DNA of 35,314 nucleotides from Saprospiraceae bacterium (lineage in GTDB: Bacteria > Bacteroidota > Bacteroidia > Bacteroidales > JAIPBB01), in assembly GCA_021739805.1 (NCBI GenBank), contig JAIPBB010000011.1, positions 1-35,314 on the forward strand. Reading direction: 5' to 3'. A program made the translations under genes and the position numbers. The number at the start of each line of letters is the position of its first letter. Position 1 is the first letter of the stretch. Of this stretch, positions 1 through 8,864 are shown one piece after another. Below the pieces are notes generated by a model. That model ran no database searches. It worked only from the letters and a program-made list of their open reading frames with translations, and was not told the DNA's origin.

Positions 1-1916
1 CCAAAGATCATCCTGATGAAAACGCACTTGAACTTTGCAATAATCTTTTATCAAACTCCGCATCAACCGGTTTATTTGACAAATTGTATATGGATAACAA
101 AATTATGGGTGCAGGAATGTCATTATATCAATTTACGGATATTGGTGGAACACTGGTTTTTTTCGTGCCAAAAATATTTGGACAATCGTTAAAAAATGCC
201 GAAAAATTAGTTATCTCTGAAATTGAGAAAATAAAAAATGGAGAATTTTCGGAAGAACAATTAGAAGCAATAAAAATAAATCTAAAAAAATATCACGAGG
301 AAAGCCTTGAAAATATGTATAGGCGACCATTCTTGATGATTGATGCTTTTATGCAAAATAAAAACTGGGATGAAATTTTATCTTATCCTAACCAGATTGA
401 TAAAATAACAAAAAGTGATGTTATTAAAGCCGCAAATAAATACTATGGAAAAGACTATTTGGCTCTTTATTCGAAAATGGGCATACCAAAAAAGAAAAAG
501 ATTAAAAAGCCAGATTACAAACCCATAGAACCAAAAAATGCAGAAAGCAAATCTGAATTTGCAGCTAGTCTTGAAGACATTAAGGAAATTAAAGTTGCAC
601 CTAAATTCATTGAGTTTGACAAAGATGTAATGGTTGATGAGCTAAAGGAAAATTGTGTTTTATACTATACAGAAAATCCTGTAAACAATATCTTTAAGCT
701 TAATATCAAATATGGAGTTGGAACTCACGAAATACCAATACTTGAACAGGCAAGTTCATATTTGAATCATATTGGCTGCGTTGAGTATAATTTCAATGAA
801 CTAAATAAAAAACTACAATCAATTGGTAGTAGTTTTAGTGCTTACAGTACTAAAGATTATTTTATAATTAATATTAGCGGATTTGACAATTACTTTCAGA
901 AAACTCTGACTATTATCAGCGAATTGCTGGTAAATATGCAAGCTGATGACAGCCAACTAAAAAAACTGGTTCAAGAAGCAAAAATGAACAAAAAAATGGA
1001 AAATAAAGACCCGGCTACCGTTGGAAGTGCATTAATGAATTATGCACTTTACAAAGACCAATCTCCATTTATTAATCGTCTTAGTGTTAAAGAAGTTAAG
1101 AATTTACAATCCGACTCTTTAATAGCAGCATTAAAAAAAGCTATGAAATATGAAGCAGAAGTCCATTATTCCGGAAAATTACCTCTGTCTTCTGTAAAAA
1201 AAATACTCTTAAGTGATTTTTATTTTTCAGATAAACTACAAGCAACAAAATCACCAATAACATATAAAAGAGAAACTGTTAAGGAAAATACTATTTACAT
1301 TGTTGATAATAAAAAAGCTATTCAAAGTCATATTTACTGTATAATAGAGGGAGAACAACTTGACCAACGACAAAGGTCAATTGCCTCTGCTTTTAATAAA
1401 TATTTCGGAGATGATATGTCATCAATAATTTTCCAGGAAATAAGAGAATACAAAGCCCTTGCCTACTCTGCTTATGGTTATTACATAAATCCTTTTAGAA
1501 TGGATGAAACAGGTTACACTATGATGTCGATGAGCACTCAAGCTGACAAAACTACAGAAGCAATTTCAACATTAAACAAAATAATTACCGATCTTCCAGT
1601 AAAAGAAGACAGAATTACAACAATCAAATCATCGATGCTTCAATCAATTAATTCAAGTCGTCCAACTTTTAGATCTATGTCATACTCTGTAGCAAGATGG
1701 AAAAGAATGGGTTACCAATATGACCCAAGAAAAGATTCTTATTCAATTTACGAAAACCTTGAATTTGATGACATCTATAGCTTTTACAAAAAGAATATCC
1801 AAAATAAACCAATAATAATGACAATAGTTGGGGATAAAGAAAGAATTAATATTGAAGAACTTAAAAAGTTTGGAAAGATAATTTTTGTTAAAAGTGATGA
1901 TGTTTTTAGTGATTAA
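1..1916 (+). CDS. M16 family zinc peptidase (insulinase-like), C-terminal part, 5' end cut off by window
   Basis: The reading frame is open from the left edge (codons from base 3) to the TAA at 1914-1916, so only the last ~637 residues of a larger protein are present. The visible part starts with S-A-S-T-G-L-F-D-K-L-Y and a segment close to GGTLVFFVP, typical of the second half of an M16 catalytic module. A Lys/Pro-rich linker follows, then two further M16-type alpha/beta domains, the last with QEIREYKALAYSAYGYY. The zinc motif HxxEH normally lies in the N-terminal domain and would be outside the window; none is seen here. These are large periplasmic or exported peptidases in Bacteroidota. 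The internal ATG at 84 is not a likely start, because homology-like sequence continues upstream of it. There is no obvious terminator after the stop. Family assignment is secure; substrate is unknown. Confidence 0.85.
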   Translation, partial: KDHPDENALELCNNLLSNSASTGLFDKLYMDNKIMGAGMSLYQFTDIGGTLVFFVPKIFGQSLKNAEKLVISEIEKIKNGEFSEEQLEAIKINLKKYHEESLENMYRRPFLMIDAFMQNKNWDEILSYPNQIDKITKSDVIKAANKYYGKDYLALYSKMGIPKKKKIKKPDYKPIEPKNAESKSEFAASLEDIKEIKVAPKFIEFDKDVMVDELKENCVLYYTENPVNNIFKLNIKYGVGTHEIPILEQASSYLNHIGCVEYNFNELNKKLQSIGSSFSAYSTKDYFIINISGFDNYFQKTLTIISELLVNMQADDSQLKKLVQEAKMNKKMENKDPATVGSALMNYALYKDQSPFINRLSVKEVKNLQSDSLIAALKKAMKYEAEVHYSGKLPLSSVKKILLSDFYFSDKLQATKSPITYKRETVKENTIYIVDNKKAIQSHIYCIIEGEQLDQRQRSIASAFNKYFGDDMSSIIFQEIREYKALAYSAYGYYINPFRMDETGYTMMSMSTQADKTTEAISTLNKIITDLPVKEDRITTIKSSMLQSINSSRPTFRSMSYSVARWKRMGYQYDPRKDSYSIYENLEFDDIYSFYKKNIQNKPIIMTIVGDKERINIEELKKFGKIIFVKSDDVFSD

Positions 1917-1919
1917 GTT

Positions 1920-2112
1920 TTTGGTTTCGGTAAGCGGTATGCGGTTTTCAGTAATCGGTAAGCAATAGGCAGCATGCAGTATGCAAATATTTGAACAACT
2001 TGAAACGAAAAACTACACTTCGCTTAGTGTCCAATATGCTTCGATGAGTGTGGTTATTGAGCAAGCGAAATGACGAGAAACGAGAAACAAGTTACAAGAA
2101 ACGAGTTACAAG
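1920..2112. repeat. Intergenic short-period degenerate repeats
   Basis: The gap between the M16 gene and the FKBP gene has no coding potential. It holds (i) a run of cGGTAAgcGGTatgcGG units, (ii) a copy of a CTTCGCTTAGTG / CTTCGATGAGTG motif near 2020-2056 that recurs at about 18.6 and 22.2 kb, and (iii) a run of GAAACGAG / GTTACAAG units from about 2072 to 2112. Related units recur at 6.9-7.0, 11.9 and 22.1 kb. Confidence 0.7.
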
Positions 2113-2116
2113 AAAA

Positions 2117-2548
2117 TCACTCAACAATATCCAATAATTGAATATCAAATACTACTTCTTTTCCTGCAAGAGGATGGTTTCCGTCAAGCGTAACAGTCTT
2201 ATCTGTTAGTTTTATTACTTTAACAACAATAGATTTTTCGTCATCCTGGGGAACTTCAATAATTTGTCCTAATTCCAGATTTACACCTTTGAATATCTCT
2301 TCTTTATTTAACCTAAAAATAAGATTTTTAGAGATTTCGCCATAAGCTTTTTCAGGTGGTAATACCACACTTTTTGCTTCATCAATCTTCATTCCTATTA
2401 GTGCTTCTTCTAATCCCGGAATAGCTTGTCCATCACCTATTTCGAACTCTACCGGCCCATCTGTAACCGTAGTTTCAAAAACTTTATTGTCTTTATATTT
2501 TCCTGTATAATGGATTTTTACTTTATCGCCTGATTTTGCTGTCTTCAC
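2117..2548 (-). CDS. FKBP-type peptidyl-prolyl cis-trans isomerase, SlyD-like
   Basis: Proline isomerase and folding helper. The protein has the FKBP core GDKVKIHYTGKYKD ... FEIGDGQAIPGLEEALIGM, interrupted by the inserted flap (IF) domain of SlyD proteins, and ends with the SlyD signature DGNHPLAGKEVVFDI followed by a short tail. The metal-binding His-rich tail of E. coli SlyD is absent. Start choice: the frame is open up to a TTG at 2623 (168 aa), but the 25 extra residues are Lys/Asn-rich and have no counterpart in the family. The GTG at 2548 gives 143 residues beginning just before the conserved core, so I prefer it; no ATG is available. No signal peptide is visible with this start, so cytoplasmic. 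Single gene, convergent with the M16 gene. Confidence 0.85.
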   Translation of the reverse strand: MKTAKSGDKVKIHYTGKYKDNKVFETTVTDGPVEFEIGDGQAIPGLEEALIGMKIDEAKSVVLPPEKAYGEISKNLIFRLNKEEIFKGVNLELGQIIEVPQDDEKSIVVKVIKLTDKTVTLDGNHPLAGKEVVFDIQLLDIVE

Positions 2549-2750
2549 AATTTTTAATTTTGTATTATTACTTAATTTATTGTCTTGTTGTTTTTTTGAA
2601 TTGACAAATAACTCAATTTTCAAATAGGCTAATATAAAAAAAATACTTTATGATTTGACAGAAAATATCAACACATATTAAAAAATCTCCAATGTGTTTA
2701 TAAATTCATTTTAAATAAGCAATGTCATTTAGGTGAAAGAAGAAAAAACT

Positions 2751-2769
2751 TACTTTTGCAATATATTTG
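2751..2769 (+). promoter_or_regulatory. Bacteroidota-type promoter(s) for the PLP lyase gene
   Basis: Two overlapping matches to the Bacteroidota -7 element TAnnTTTG lie here: TACTTTTG at 2751-2758 and TATATTTG at 2762-2769, 24-42 bases before the ATG at 2793. The -33 TTTG element is poor (TTTA near 2728). The location argues against a GTG start at 2733, which would lie inside the promoter. Confidence 0.5.
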
Positions 2770-2792
2770 TAAAAATCAAAAAAAAAATTAAT

Positions 2793-3974
2793 ATGGACAC
2801 AAAAAATGCTGGTTTCAACACCAAATTAATTCATGCAGGAGAAGTTAAGGATAAATTCAATAGTGCTACAGTGCCAATTTATCAATCATCAACATTTTCA
2901 TTTGACACTGCTGATGAAGGAGCAAAATGCTTTTCAGGTGAAAGTAATGGATACATTTATACAAGAATAGGTAATCCAACAATAAACGCTTTAGAAGAAG
3001 CAGTAACTGCACTTGAAGGTGGTTACCGTGGAGTTGCTTGTGGTTCTGGAATGGGTGCTGTTTCAACTGTTTACACAGCAATGCTTGGAGCTGGTTCTCA
3101 CATAGTAAGTCACAATGCGGTTTACGGTCCTGCCAGGGGAGTTATGGAAACTATTTTTGCAAAGTTCGGAGTTGAATCAACTTATGTTGACACAACGAAT
3201 CTTGAGGAAGTTAAAAAGGCAATTCAAACAAACACTAAACTTCTTTACACTGAAACACCTGCAAATCCAACAATAGGAATTTCTGACCTAAAAGCATTAA
3301 CAAAAATTGCTCATGATGCAGGTATTCCAATTTGTGTTGATAACACTTTTTGTAGTCCATATTTGCAGCGACCTTTCGAATTTGGAGTTGACATAGTTCT
3401 GCACTCAATGACTAAATTTATTAATGGTCATGCTGATATTGTTGCCGGAATGGTTATAACAAAAACTGAAAAATATTACAAAGAAATTAGAAATGCAATG
3501 GTAATGATGGGTTGCAATATGGATCCACATCAGGCTTATATGACACAACGTGGATTGAAAACTCTTTCCATCAGAATTGAAAAAGCACAGAAAAATGCTA
3601 TTGAAGTCGCAAATTACTTAAATAATCATCCTAAAGTTGAATGGATTGTTTACCCTGGATTAACATCGCACCCACAATACGAATTAGGAAAAGAACAAAT
3701 GGATGGTCCGGGTACTATGATAAGTTTTGGTGTTAAAGGTGGTTTAGAAGGCGGTAAAAAATTGATGGACAATGTTCACCTGGCATTATTAGCTGTTTCC
3801 CTTGGCGGTATTGAAACATTAATTCAACACCCGGCATCAATGACTCACTCCAAATTATCGAAAGATGCTAAGCTCAAAGGCGGTATTACTGACGAACTTG
3901 TGAGATTATCAGTTGGTATAGAAGATTTAAAAGATATAATTGGTGATTTAGATTATGCACTTAGTAAAGTTTAA
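2793..3974 (+). CDS. PLP-dependent trans-sulfuration enzyme, methionine gamma-lyase-like
   Basis: 393-residue fold-type I PLP enzyme of the Cys/Met metabolism family, acting on sulfur amino acids (gamma-elimination or gamma-replacement). Seen: Y56-T-R58 of the YxR phosphate-binding pair, G-S-G-M-G near 84-88, Asp183 (CVDNTF), Lys208 in HSMTKF as the Schiff-base lysine, and a C-terminus (QHPASMTHS ... GITDELVRLSVGIED) that most resembles methionine gamma-lyase. The residue matching the reactive Cys of classical methionine gamma-lyases (Tyr-Gly-Cys) is Pro113 here (Y111-G112-P113), so O-acetylhomoserine sulfhydrylase or cystathionine gamma-lyase/synthase activity is possible. The ATG at 2793 is chosen because it lies after the promoter and matches the family N-terminus. 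Monocistronic: own promoter and strong terminator. Confidence 0.88.
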   Translation: MDTKNAGFNTKLIHAGEVKDKFNSATVPIYQSSTFSFDTADEGAKCFSGESNGYIYTRIGNPTINALEEAVTALEGGYRGVACGSGMGAVSTVYTAMLGAGSHIVSHNAVYGPARGVMETIFAKFGVESTYVDTTNLEEVKKAIQTNTKLLYTETPANPTIGISDLKALTKIAHDAGIPICVDNTFCSPYLQRPFEFGVDIVLHSMTKFINGHADIVAGMVITKTEKYYKEIRNAMVMMGCNMDPHQAYMTQRGLKTLSIRIEKAQKNAIEVANYLNNHPKVEWIVYPGLTSHPQYELGKEQMDGPGTMISFGVKGGLEGGKKLMDNVHLALLAVSLGGIETLIQHPASMTHSKLSKDAKLKGGITDELVRLSVGIEDLKDIIGDLDYALSKV

Positions 3975-3994
3975 TATTTTTTTATTTTTTTATT

Positions 3995-4027
3995 AACTCG
4001 TAAGCATTTGTTTACGAGTTTTTTTTT
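3995..4027 (+). terminator. Rho-independent terminator of the PLP lyase gene
   Basis: Perfect 9-bp stem AACTCGTAA / TTACGAGTT (3995-4003 and 4012-4020) with an 8-base loop, followed by an unbroken T run to 4027. It starts 21 bases after the stop codon. Confidence 0.85.
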
Positions 4028-4097
4028 GTCTATAGAATAAATTGTTAATTAAAAAGTTTATTTTATAAATGGTTCAATAATACTATCTACTATTATA

Positions 4098-4105
4098 TAT
4101 ATTTG
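4098..4105 (+). promoter_or_regulatory. Putative promoter -7 element of the patatin gene
   Basis: TATATTTG matches TAnnTTTG, 24 bases before the ATG at 4129, in the gap after the 3995-4027 terminator. The -33 element is weak, and such matches are not rare in AT-rich DNA. Confidence 0.45.
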
Positions 4106-4128
4106 CAATTCATAAGAAAGCTTAAACA

Positions 4129-6429
4129 ATGAGACTTTTTTTTAGATATAAACTCCTTTTATTGATTTTTGCATTAGCAATTATTTGTAATAAGAATATA
4201 TTTTCTCAAAAAGTTGCGGTTGTATTAAGTGGTGGTGGAGCAAGAGGAACTGCTCACATTGGTGTATTAAAAGCCCTTGAAGAAGAAAAAATTCCAATAG
4301 ACTATATTGCAGGAACTTCAATCGGAGCAATTATTGGTGGACTATATGCTTGTGGTTACACAATAAAAGAAATGGAAGAATTAGTTGCCAGTAAAGAATT
4401 TAAAAACTGGGCAAATGGGAATATAGATGAAAAGTATATTTACTATTTCAAACAATCTGAACCTGATGCATCATGGGCAAGTTTTGAATTCAACTATGAC
4501 TCTGTGCTGGAAACTCATCTTCCAACAAATCTTATATCACCACACCAAATGGATTTTGCATTTAAAGAAATTTTTTCACCAGCCTCAGTTGCATCAAACA
4601 ATAATTTCGATAGCCTGTTTATACCTTTCAGATGTGTTGCTTCTGACATTTCTGAAAGTAAACCTTATATTCTTAGAAAAGGAGATGTTGGAAATGCCAT
4701 TCGTGCCTCAATGACTTTTCCTTTTTATTTCAGACCAATTAGAATTGATGGCAAACTTATGCTGGATGGAGGAATGTATAACAATTTCCCTTCAGATGTG
4801 GTTTATAATGATTTCTTTCCTGATATTATAATTGGCAGTAAGGTTGCTGATAATTATGACCCCCCTGGAACAAATGACCTTATTTCTCAAATTGGAAATG
4901 TGTTAATGGCCAAAACAAATTATACTGTTATTTGTGCTAATAGTATTTTAATTGAACCTAATGTTAAGGATATTGGTTTAACTAATTTCAGCCGAGCTAC
5001 AATAAATATTGATAGTGGTTACGCAGCAACTAAAAGAAGGATAAATGAAATCAGGTTATTCGTTACTGACACCGTAGATTCTAATATACTTTCGAAGAAA
5101 CGTCAAGAGTTCAATAACAGAAAGCCTCCTTTGATAATTGATGAATGTATAATTTCCGGCTTGAAAAAAAATCAGGTCAAATATGTTAATAAGCAATTAT
5201 TACATAGAAAAAAGCAAGTACATCTTTCGGATATGAAATCTGATTATTTTAAACTATTAGCAGATGATAAAATAAATAATATCACACCTGAAGTAAAATA
5301 TAACAAAAGCACAGGATTTTATGACCTTATTCTTGATATTGAAAAAAATAAAAATCTCTCAGCCTTGTTTGGAGGTAATGTTTCGTCAAACACACACAAT
5401 ATGGCATTCATTGAACTGCAATACAAATATTTCAGTAAGAGATCTATAACTGTAGCTGCAAATACATATATAGGTAGGTTTTACACATCAGCGAAGTTAG
5501 CCGGAAATTTTGATTTTCCTTCAAAATTACCTTATTCTCTACATACAACCCTAACATATAATCAATGGGATTATTTTGAAACTTCCACATATTTTTTTAA
5601 TGATGAAACACCTTCATACTTAATTCAAAATGAAAACCATTGGAAAGTCTTCATGAAAGTACCAGCAAGAAACCATGGCAAGTTTGAAGGTGGATATGCT
5701 GCAGCAAGAGTAAAGGACAAATATTACCAAACAAATCTTTTCTCACGAAACGACACTACTGATATTACTTATTTTGATTTCCAAACAACTTATTTAGAAT
5801 GGGAACGCAATACTTTAAATAGAAAACAATATGCAAATAAAGGAGAATATAGTTTAGTGGAAGTCAGGCAGGTAATTGGTAAAGAAAGACATGAACCCGG
5901 TTCAACATCAAACAGAGCAGATATTTATGAACTTCATCATGATTTTTTTCAATTAAAGTGTAAATATGATAACTACTTTAAAAAATATAAAAACATTAAT
6001 TTTGCAATTCATTCTGAACTTTTAGCTTCTAATCGTAAACTTTTCGACAATTATACATCAACAGCTTTAAATGCTCCGGCATTTCAGCCAATTCCCGAAA
6101 GTAATACACTATTTCTTCCAAAATTCAGAGCTTTCAATTTTGCAGCTATAGGTTTTGAAACAATTTATATTTTCTCAAATACATTAGATTTAAGATTAGG
6201 TGGATATGTTTTCCAACCTTATAAAGAGATTATTAAGAAAGATGATTTATCTGCAAAACTTGGGAAAGCCTTCAATAAAAGATATTTTATAGCAACTTCA
6301 TCATTAGTGTATCATTCTCCAATTGGTCCGGTTGCATTATCACTAAGCTATTTTGATAACCCAAATAAAGAGTTTTCATTTAGTTTTAATCTTGGGTATA
6401 TTATCTTTAATAAAAAAGCTATTGATTAA
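4129..6429 (+). CDS. Patatin-like phospholipase with C-terminal surface-antigen (Omp85-type) barrel
   Basis: 766 residues. A signal peptide (about 1-26, ending NIFSQ) precedes a patatin domain (about 29-310). The patatin domain has the oxyanion motif GGGARG at 35-40, the nucleophile elbow G-T-S64-I-G and the second catalytic residue Asp213 in DGG, so a serine-aspartate lipid acyl hydrolase is expected to be active. Residues about 330-395 (IDECIISGLKKNQVKYVNKQLL) look like a POTRA-type module, and about 400-766 is rich in alternating, aromatic-ended strands as in the bacterial surface antigen barrel. The layout is that of PlpD / type Vd-like proteins, so the protein should sit in the outer membrane with the lipase exposed or in the periplasm. 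Monocistronic, with its own promoter-like element. Substrate unknown. Confidence 0.9.
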   Translation: MRLFFRYKLLLLIFALAIICNKNIFSQKVAVVLSGGGARGTAHIGVLKALEEEKIPIDYIAGTSIGAIIGGLYACGYTIKEMEELVASKEFKNWANGNIDEKYIYYFKQSEPDASWASFEFNYDSVLETHLPTNLISPHQMDFAFKEIFSPASVASNNNFDSLFIPFRCVASDISESKPYILRKGDVGNAIRASMTFPFYFRPIRIDGKLMLDGGMYNNFPSDVVYNDFFPDIIIGSKVADNYDPPGTNDLISQIGNVLMAKTNYTVICANSILIEPNVKDIGLTNFSRATINIDSGYAATKRRINEIRLFVTDTVDSNILSKKRQEFNNRKPPLIIDECIISGLKKNQVKYVNKQLLHRKKQVHLSDMKSDYFKLLADDKINNITPEVKYNKSTGFYDLILDIEKNKNLSALFGGNVSSNTHNMAFIELQYKYFSKRSITVAANTYIGRFYTSAKLAGNFDFPSKLPYSLHTTLTYNQWDYFETSTYFFNDETPSYLIQNENHWKVFMKVPARNHGKFEGGYAAARVKDKYYQTNLFSRNDTTDITYFDFQTTYLEWERNTLNRKQYANKGEYSLVEVRQVIGKERHEPGSTSNRADIYELHHDFFQLKCKYDNYFKKYKNINFAIHSELLASNRKLFDNYTSTALNAPAFQPIPESNTLFLPKFRAFNFAAIGFETIYIFSNTLDLRLGGYVFQPYKEIIKKDDLSAKLGKAFNKRYFIATSSLVYHSPIGPVALSLSYFDNPNKEFSFSFNLGYIIFNKKAID

Positions 6430-6604
6430 AACATAAATCTACATAATTATTTTTAATTATGCAAAAAACTGTAACTTAATGAATTAATTTGAGTAAAAAA
6501 CGACTATAAAAAAAGGATTGGATAATTCAATTTTTTTTTATTAGATTTACTGATTAATATTAGAGAACAAATATTTCAGCAATACTCGAAATATTACTTT
6601 GATT

Positions 6605-6844
6605 ATGAGATTATTCAAAAAGTGGTATATACTTTTACTATTGGTATTTGTAGCAGAAATTTCCTTTGATTCCTGCTCAAAGCATCGTAGATATAAAAGA
6701 ATGATAAAGCGAAGAAGGACGCATATGATTAAAAAGCGTCACCGAAGTCCTTATCAAAGGAAATTAAAACGTAAATCAATACCTATTAATAGCAACTACA
6801 TTATTAAACACAAAAGGAATTATAGGAAACGAAGTTGGTATTAG
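6605..6844 (+). CDS. Small, extremely basic lipoprotein-like protein
   Basis: 79 residues from the ATG at 6605; a TTG two codons earlier is possible but less likely. The N-terminus has a positive start and a hydrophobic stretch (WYILLLLVFVAEISF) followed by DSCSK, a plausible lipobox with the modified Cys at about residue 24. The rest is almost entirely Lys/Arg/His/Tyr (HRRYKRMIKRRR ... KHKRNYRKRSWY), with no acidic residue after the Cys. Such a tail would bind RNA, DNA or acidic cell-surface polymers. Not recognised. It is alone between the patatin gene and a repeat-filled gap. A coding gene is favoured by the coherent leader, but small size makes it uncertain. Confidence 0.55.
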   Translation: MRLFKKWYILLLLVFVAEISFDSCSKHRRYKRMIKRRRTHMIKKRHRSPYQRKLKRKSIPINSNYIIKHKRNYRKRSWY

Positions 6845-6884
6845 ATTTTATCTCAAATTTTCTTTCAATATTTTTTTATTTCAG

Positions 6885-7032
6885 ACAATATAATCGGTAG
6901 TCGGTAATCGGTGTCCGTAATTGTAAGTCGGTTAACGGTAATCAGTAATTAGAAATCAGTAATTAAATTGTTAGAAATTAGCAATCCTGACGGAAGAAGC
7001 AAGCTTCGCAAGAAACGAGAAACGAGAAATCC
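6885..7032. repeat. Intergenic short-period degenerate repeats
   Basis: Gap between the small basic protein and the subtilase gene. From about 6890 to 6965 it holds imperfect copies of CGGTAATCGGTAATCAGTAATT. A short AAGCAAGCTTCGCAAG segment and GAAACGAGAAACGAGAAA (7011-7029) follow. The same two families are next to each other at 1920-2112. Confidence 0.7.
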
Positions 7033-7093
7033 AGACGCACAAAATTAGAATCCCCAAAAATATTACATTCAAAAAAATAAAAGATGGAATATT

Positions 7094-8755
7094 CTATTCG
7101 TACTTCAAAAGTTTTTTAGTTATAAGATTTGATTCGGATGATAATCTTAGTATATAATATCCCTTCGCCAGATTTGACAAATCTTGTACATGTGCATAAT
7201 TATATCCCTTATGGCGACTCATATTCTCCTGGTAAAATACTCTTTTTCCTGTTAAGTCAAAAAGTTCAACTTTAACCGTAAGTGTGTCGGTTGATAAGAA
7301 AATTATATGAAAATCATCGATAAATGGATTGGGTAAAATTGTAACAGAATTTTCTTTATCAAAATCATCAATTTTTCTCTGAGATAAGATAAGATATGCA
7401 AGATAAAAATTAGGAATGCCGTATCCTTTCAAGCTATCAGGGGCATAAAACTGACTTGAACTTTCCTCAACAGCTTTAATAATTTCCATATTTGTTTTAT
7501 CGGGGCAGGCTTGCAGTAAACAAGCAACGGCTCCGGCAACAATAGGTGTCGAAAAAGATGTTCCATTACCAGTTGAAATAACATTTTTAAGATTTGCAAT
7601 TGTTGCCTGTTGTCCCAAACCACATACATTTGGTTTAATCATTCCATCGGATGAAGGTCCTTTTGAACTAAAAATGGCATAGTTTCCTTTATAATCAACC
7701 GCTCCAACAGTTAACACACTATCTCCATCTCCCGGAGCACCAATATATCTCCATGGTTTTATTCCTGAATTTCCGGCACTATTAACAACAAGTATTCCTT
7801 TGCTGGCAGCTAAATCGGCTGCTCTTGTTACAATTGTTGTATTCCCATCCATTTCCTGATAAGTGTGATTGTTTACCGGATCATCAAAAGTAGTATATCC
7901 AAGTGATGAAGTAATAATATCAGCACCAACACTATCAGCAAATTCAGCAGCAGCCAACCAATTACATTCTTCTATAAGTTGCTCGCTATGCGTGTCTTCG
8001 GAGCGTAAAAGCCAATAATTTGCTTTTGGTGCTGTGCCAACCATAAGAAATGGATAATTAGCTGCCATTGTAGATAGAACATTTAAACCATGAGTGCCTT
8101 TTCTCAGTGCATTTTCGCCGGGATCAACAAAATCATATGAGCCTAATACCTGGTTGTTTTTCCATAAACTATCAAAAACTAAAAGAGTGTCAACATCAAC
8201 AAAACCTGCATCAAGAACAGCAATTGTAACTCCTGTGCCACTGTATCCCAAATCATGAAGATAATTAACTGCAATCATATTAGCTTGATTATAGGCTAAT
8301 CCATAATTATTACTACTAATTGACTCATCTAATGATAGCGAACCCAGGATTGTTCCATTTGTTGATTTATTTCCTTTTTTCTTTTTGGAAGTTTCTTTTG
8401 CAACACATTGAACACTTTTCACAAATGAGGCAGAAGAAATCTGATTAACTAAATTTGAATCACTAATAAAAACTGTTGCAGCATTAAACCATCTTGAAGT
8501 ATGCAGAACCACTGCTCCAATTTTCTTCAAACTGTCAACATAAAATGGATTAACCGGAATATCGTTTTGTTGTATTTGCACCGAAGACTTAGCTCTTCTG
8601 TCTAATGCCTTTTGAGATAAAAATTCTAATGGATTAGAAATTGAGTAAGGAGAATTGTTTTTATCAGTAAATCGAACAAAATACTTTGAATTGTTTTGTG
8701 ATATTGCAAAAGCGGAAACTAACAAGCTTATTATTAAAATATAAATTTTCTTCAT
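7094..8755 (-). CDS. Secreted subtilisin-like serine peptidase (S8) with T9SS type A sorting domain
   Basis: 553 residues. Signal peptide about 1-19 (ending FAISQ), then an N-terminal prodomain-like region (KYFVRFTDKNNS, to about 120). The S8 catalytic domain carries Asp182 (AVLDAGF), His222 (KGTHGLNV), oxyanion Asn328 (NSAGNSG) and Ser400 (GTSFSTP), so the triad is complete. The last ~85 residues (NSVTILPNPF ... FDLTGKRVFYQ ... LAKGYYILRL ... KKLLKYE) form a type IX secretion C-terminal sorting domain, predicting export across the outer membrane and cell-surface anchoring or release. Downstream of the 8865 lipoprotein gene on the same strand, 109 bases away with a hairpin between, so probably its own transcript. 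Confidence 0.93.
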   Translation of the reverse strand: MKKIYILIISLLVSAFAISQNNSKYFVRFTDKNNSPYSISNPLEFLSQKALDRRAKSSVQIQQNDIPVNPFYVDSLKKIGAVVLHTSRWFNAATVFISDSNLVNQISSASFVKSVQCVAKETSKKKKGNKSTNGTILGSLSLDESISSNNYGLAYNQANMIAVNYLHDLGYSGTGVTIAVLDAGFVDVDTLLVFDSLWKNNQVLGSYDFVDPGENALRKGTHGLNVLSTMAANYPFLMVGTAPKANYWLLRSEDTHSEQLIEECNWLAAAEFADSVGADIITSSLGYTTFDDPVNNHTYQEMDGNTTIVTRAADLAASKGILVVNSAGNSGIKPWRYIGAPGDGDSVLTVGAVDYKGNYAIFSSKGPSSDGMIKPNVCGLGQQATIANLKNVISTGNGTSFSTPIVAGAVACLLQACPDKTNMEIIKAVEESSSQFYAPDSLKGYGIPNFYLAYLILSQRKIDDFDKENSVTILPNPFIDDFHIIFLSTDTLTVKVELFDLTGKRVFYQENMSRHKGYNYAHVQDLSNLAKGYYILRLSSESNLITKKLLKYE

Positions 8756-8826
8756 CCTAAAATAATTATTTATTATTGACGCTAAAACTAATAAAACATC
8801 AAAAATAACATACTTATTTGTTTGTA

Positions 8827-8852
8827 TTAATAAAAAAAGGCTTTTTTATTAA
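8827..8852 (-). terminator. AT-rich hairpin, possible terminator after the 8865 lipoprotein gene
   Basis: TTAATAAAAAA / TTTTTTATTAA pair around the loop AGGC (11-bp stem, all A-T), 12 bases beyond the lipoprotein stop. The A/T arms give a U-run in either direction, but the stem is weak. Confidence 0.4.
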
Positions 8853-8864
8853 ATTAAATTTGAA

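Noticed and set aside
2733..2792. GTG start giving a 20-residue extension of the PLP lyase
   Set aside because: It would start upstream of both promoter elements, and the extension matches nothing in the family; the ATG at 2793 fits.
6442..6461. Hairpin CATAATTA / TAATTATG after the patatin gene as terminator
   Set aside because: All A-T apart from the outer pair, and not followed by a T run, so too weak to call.
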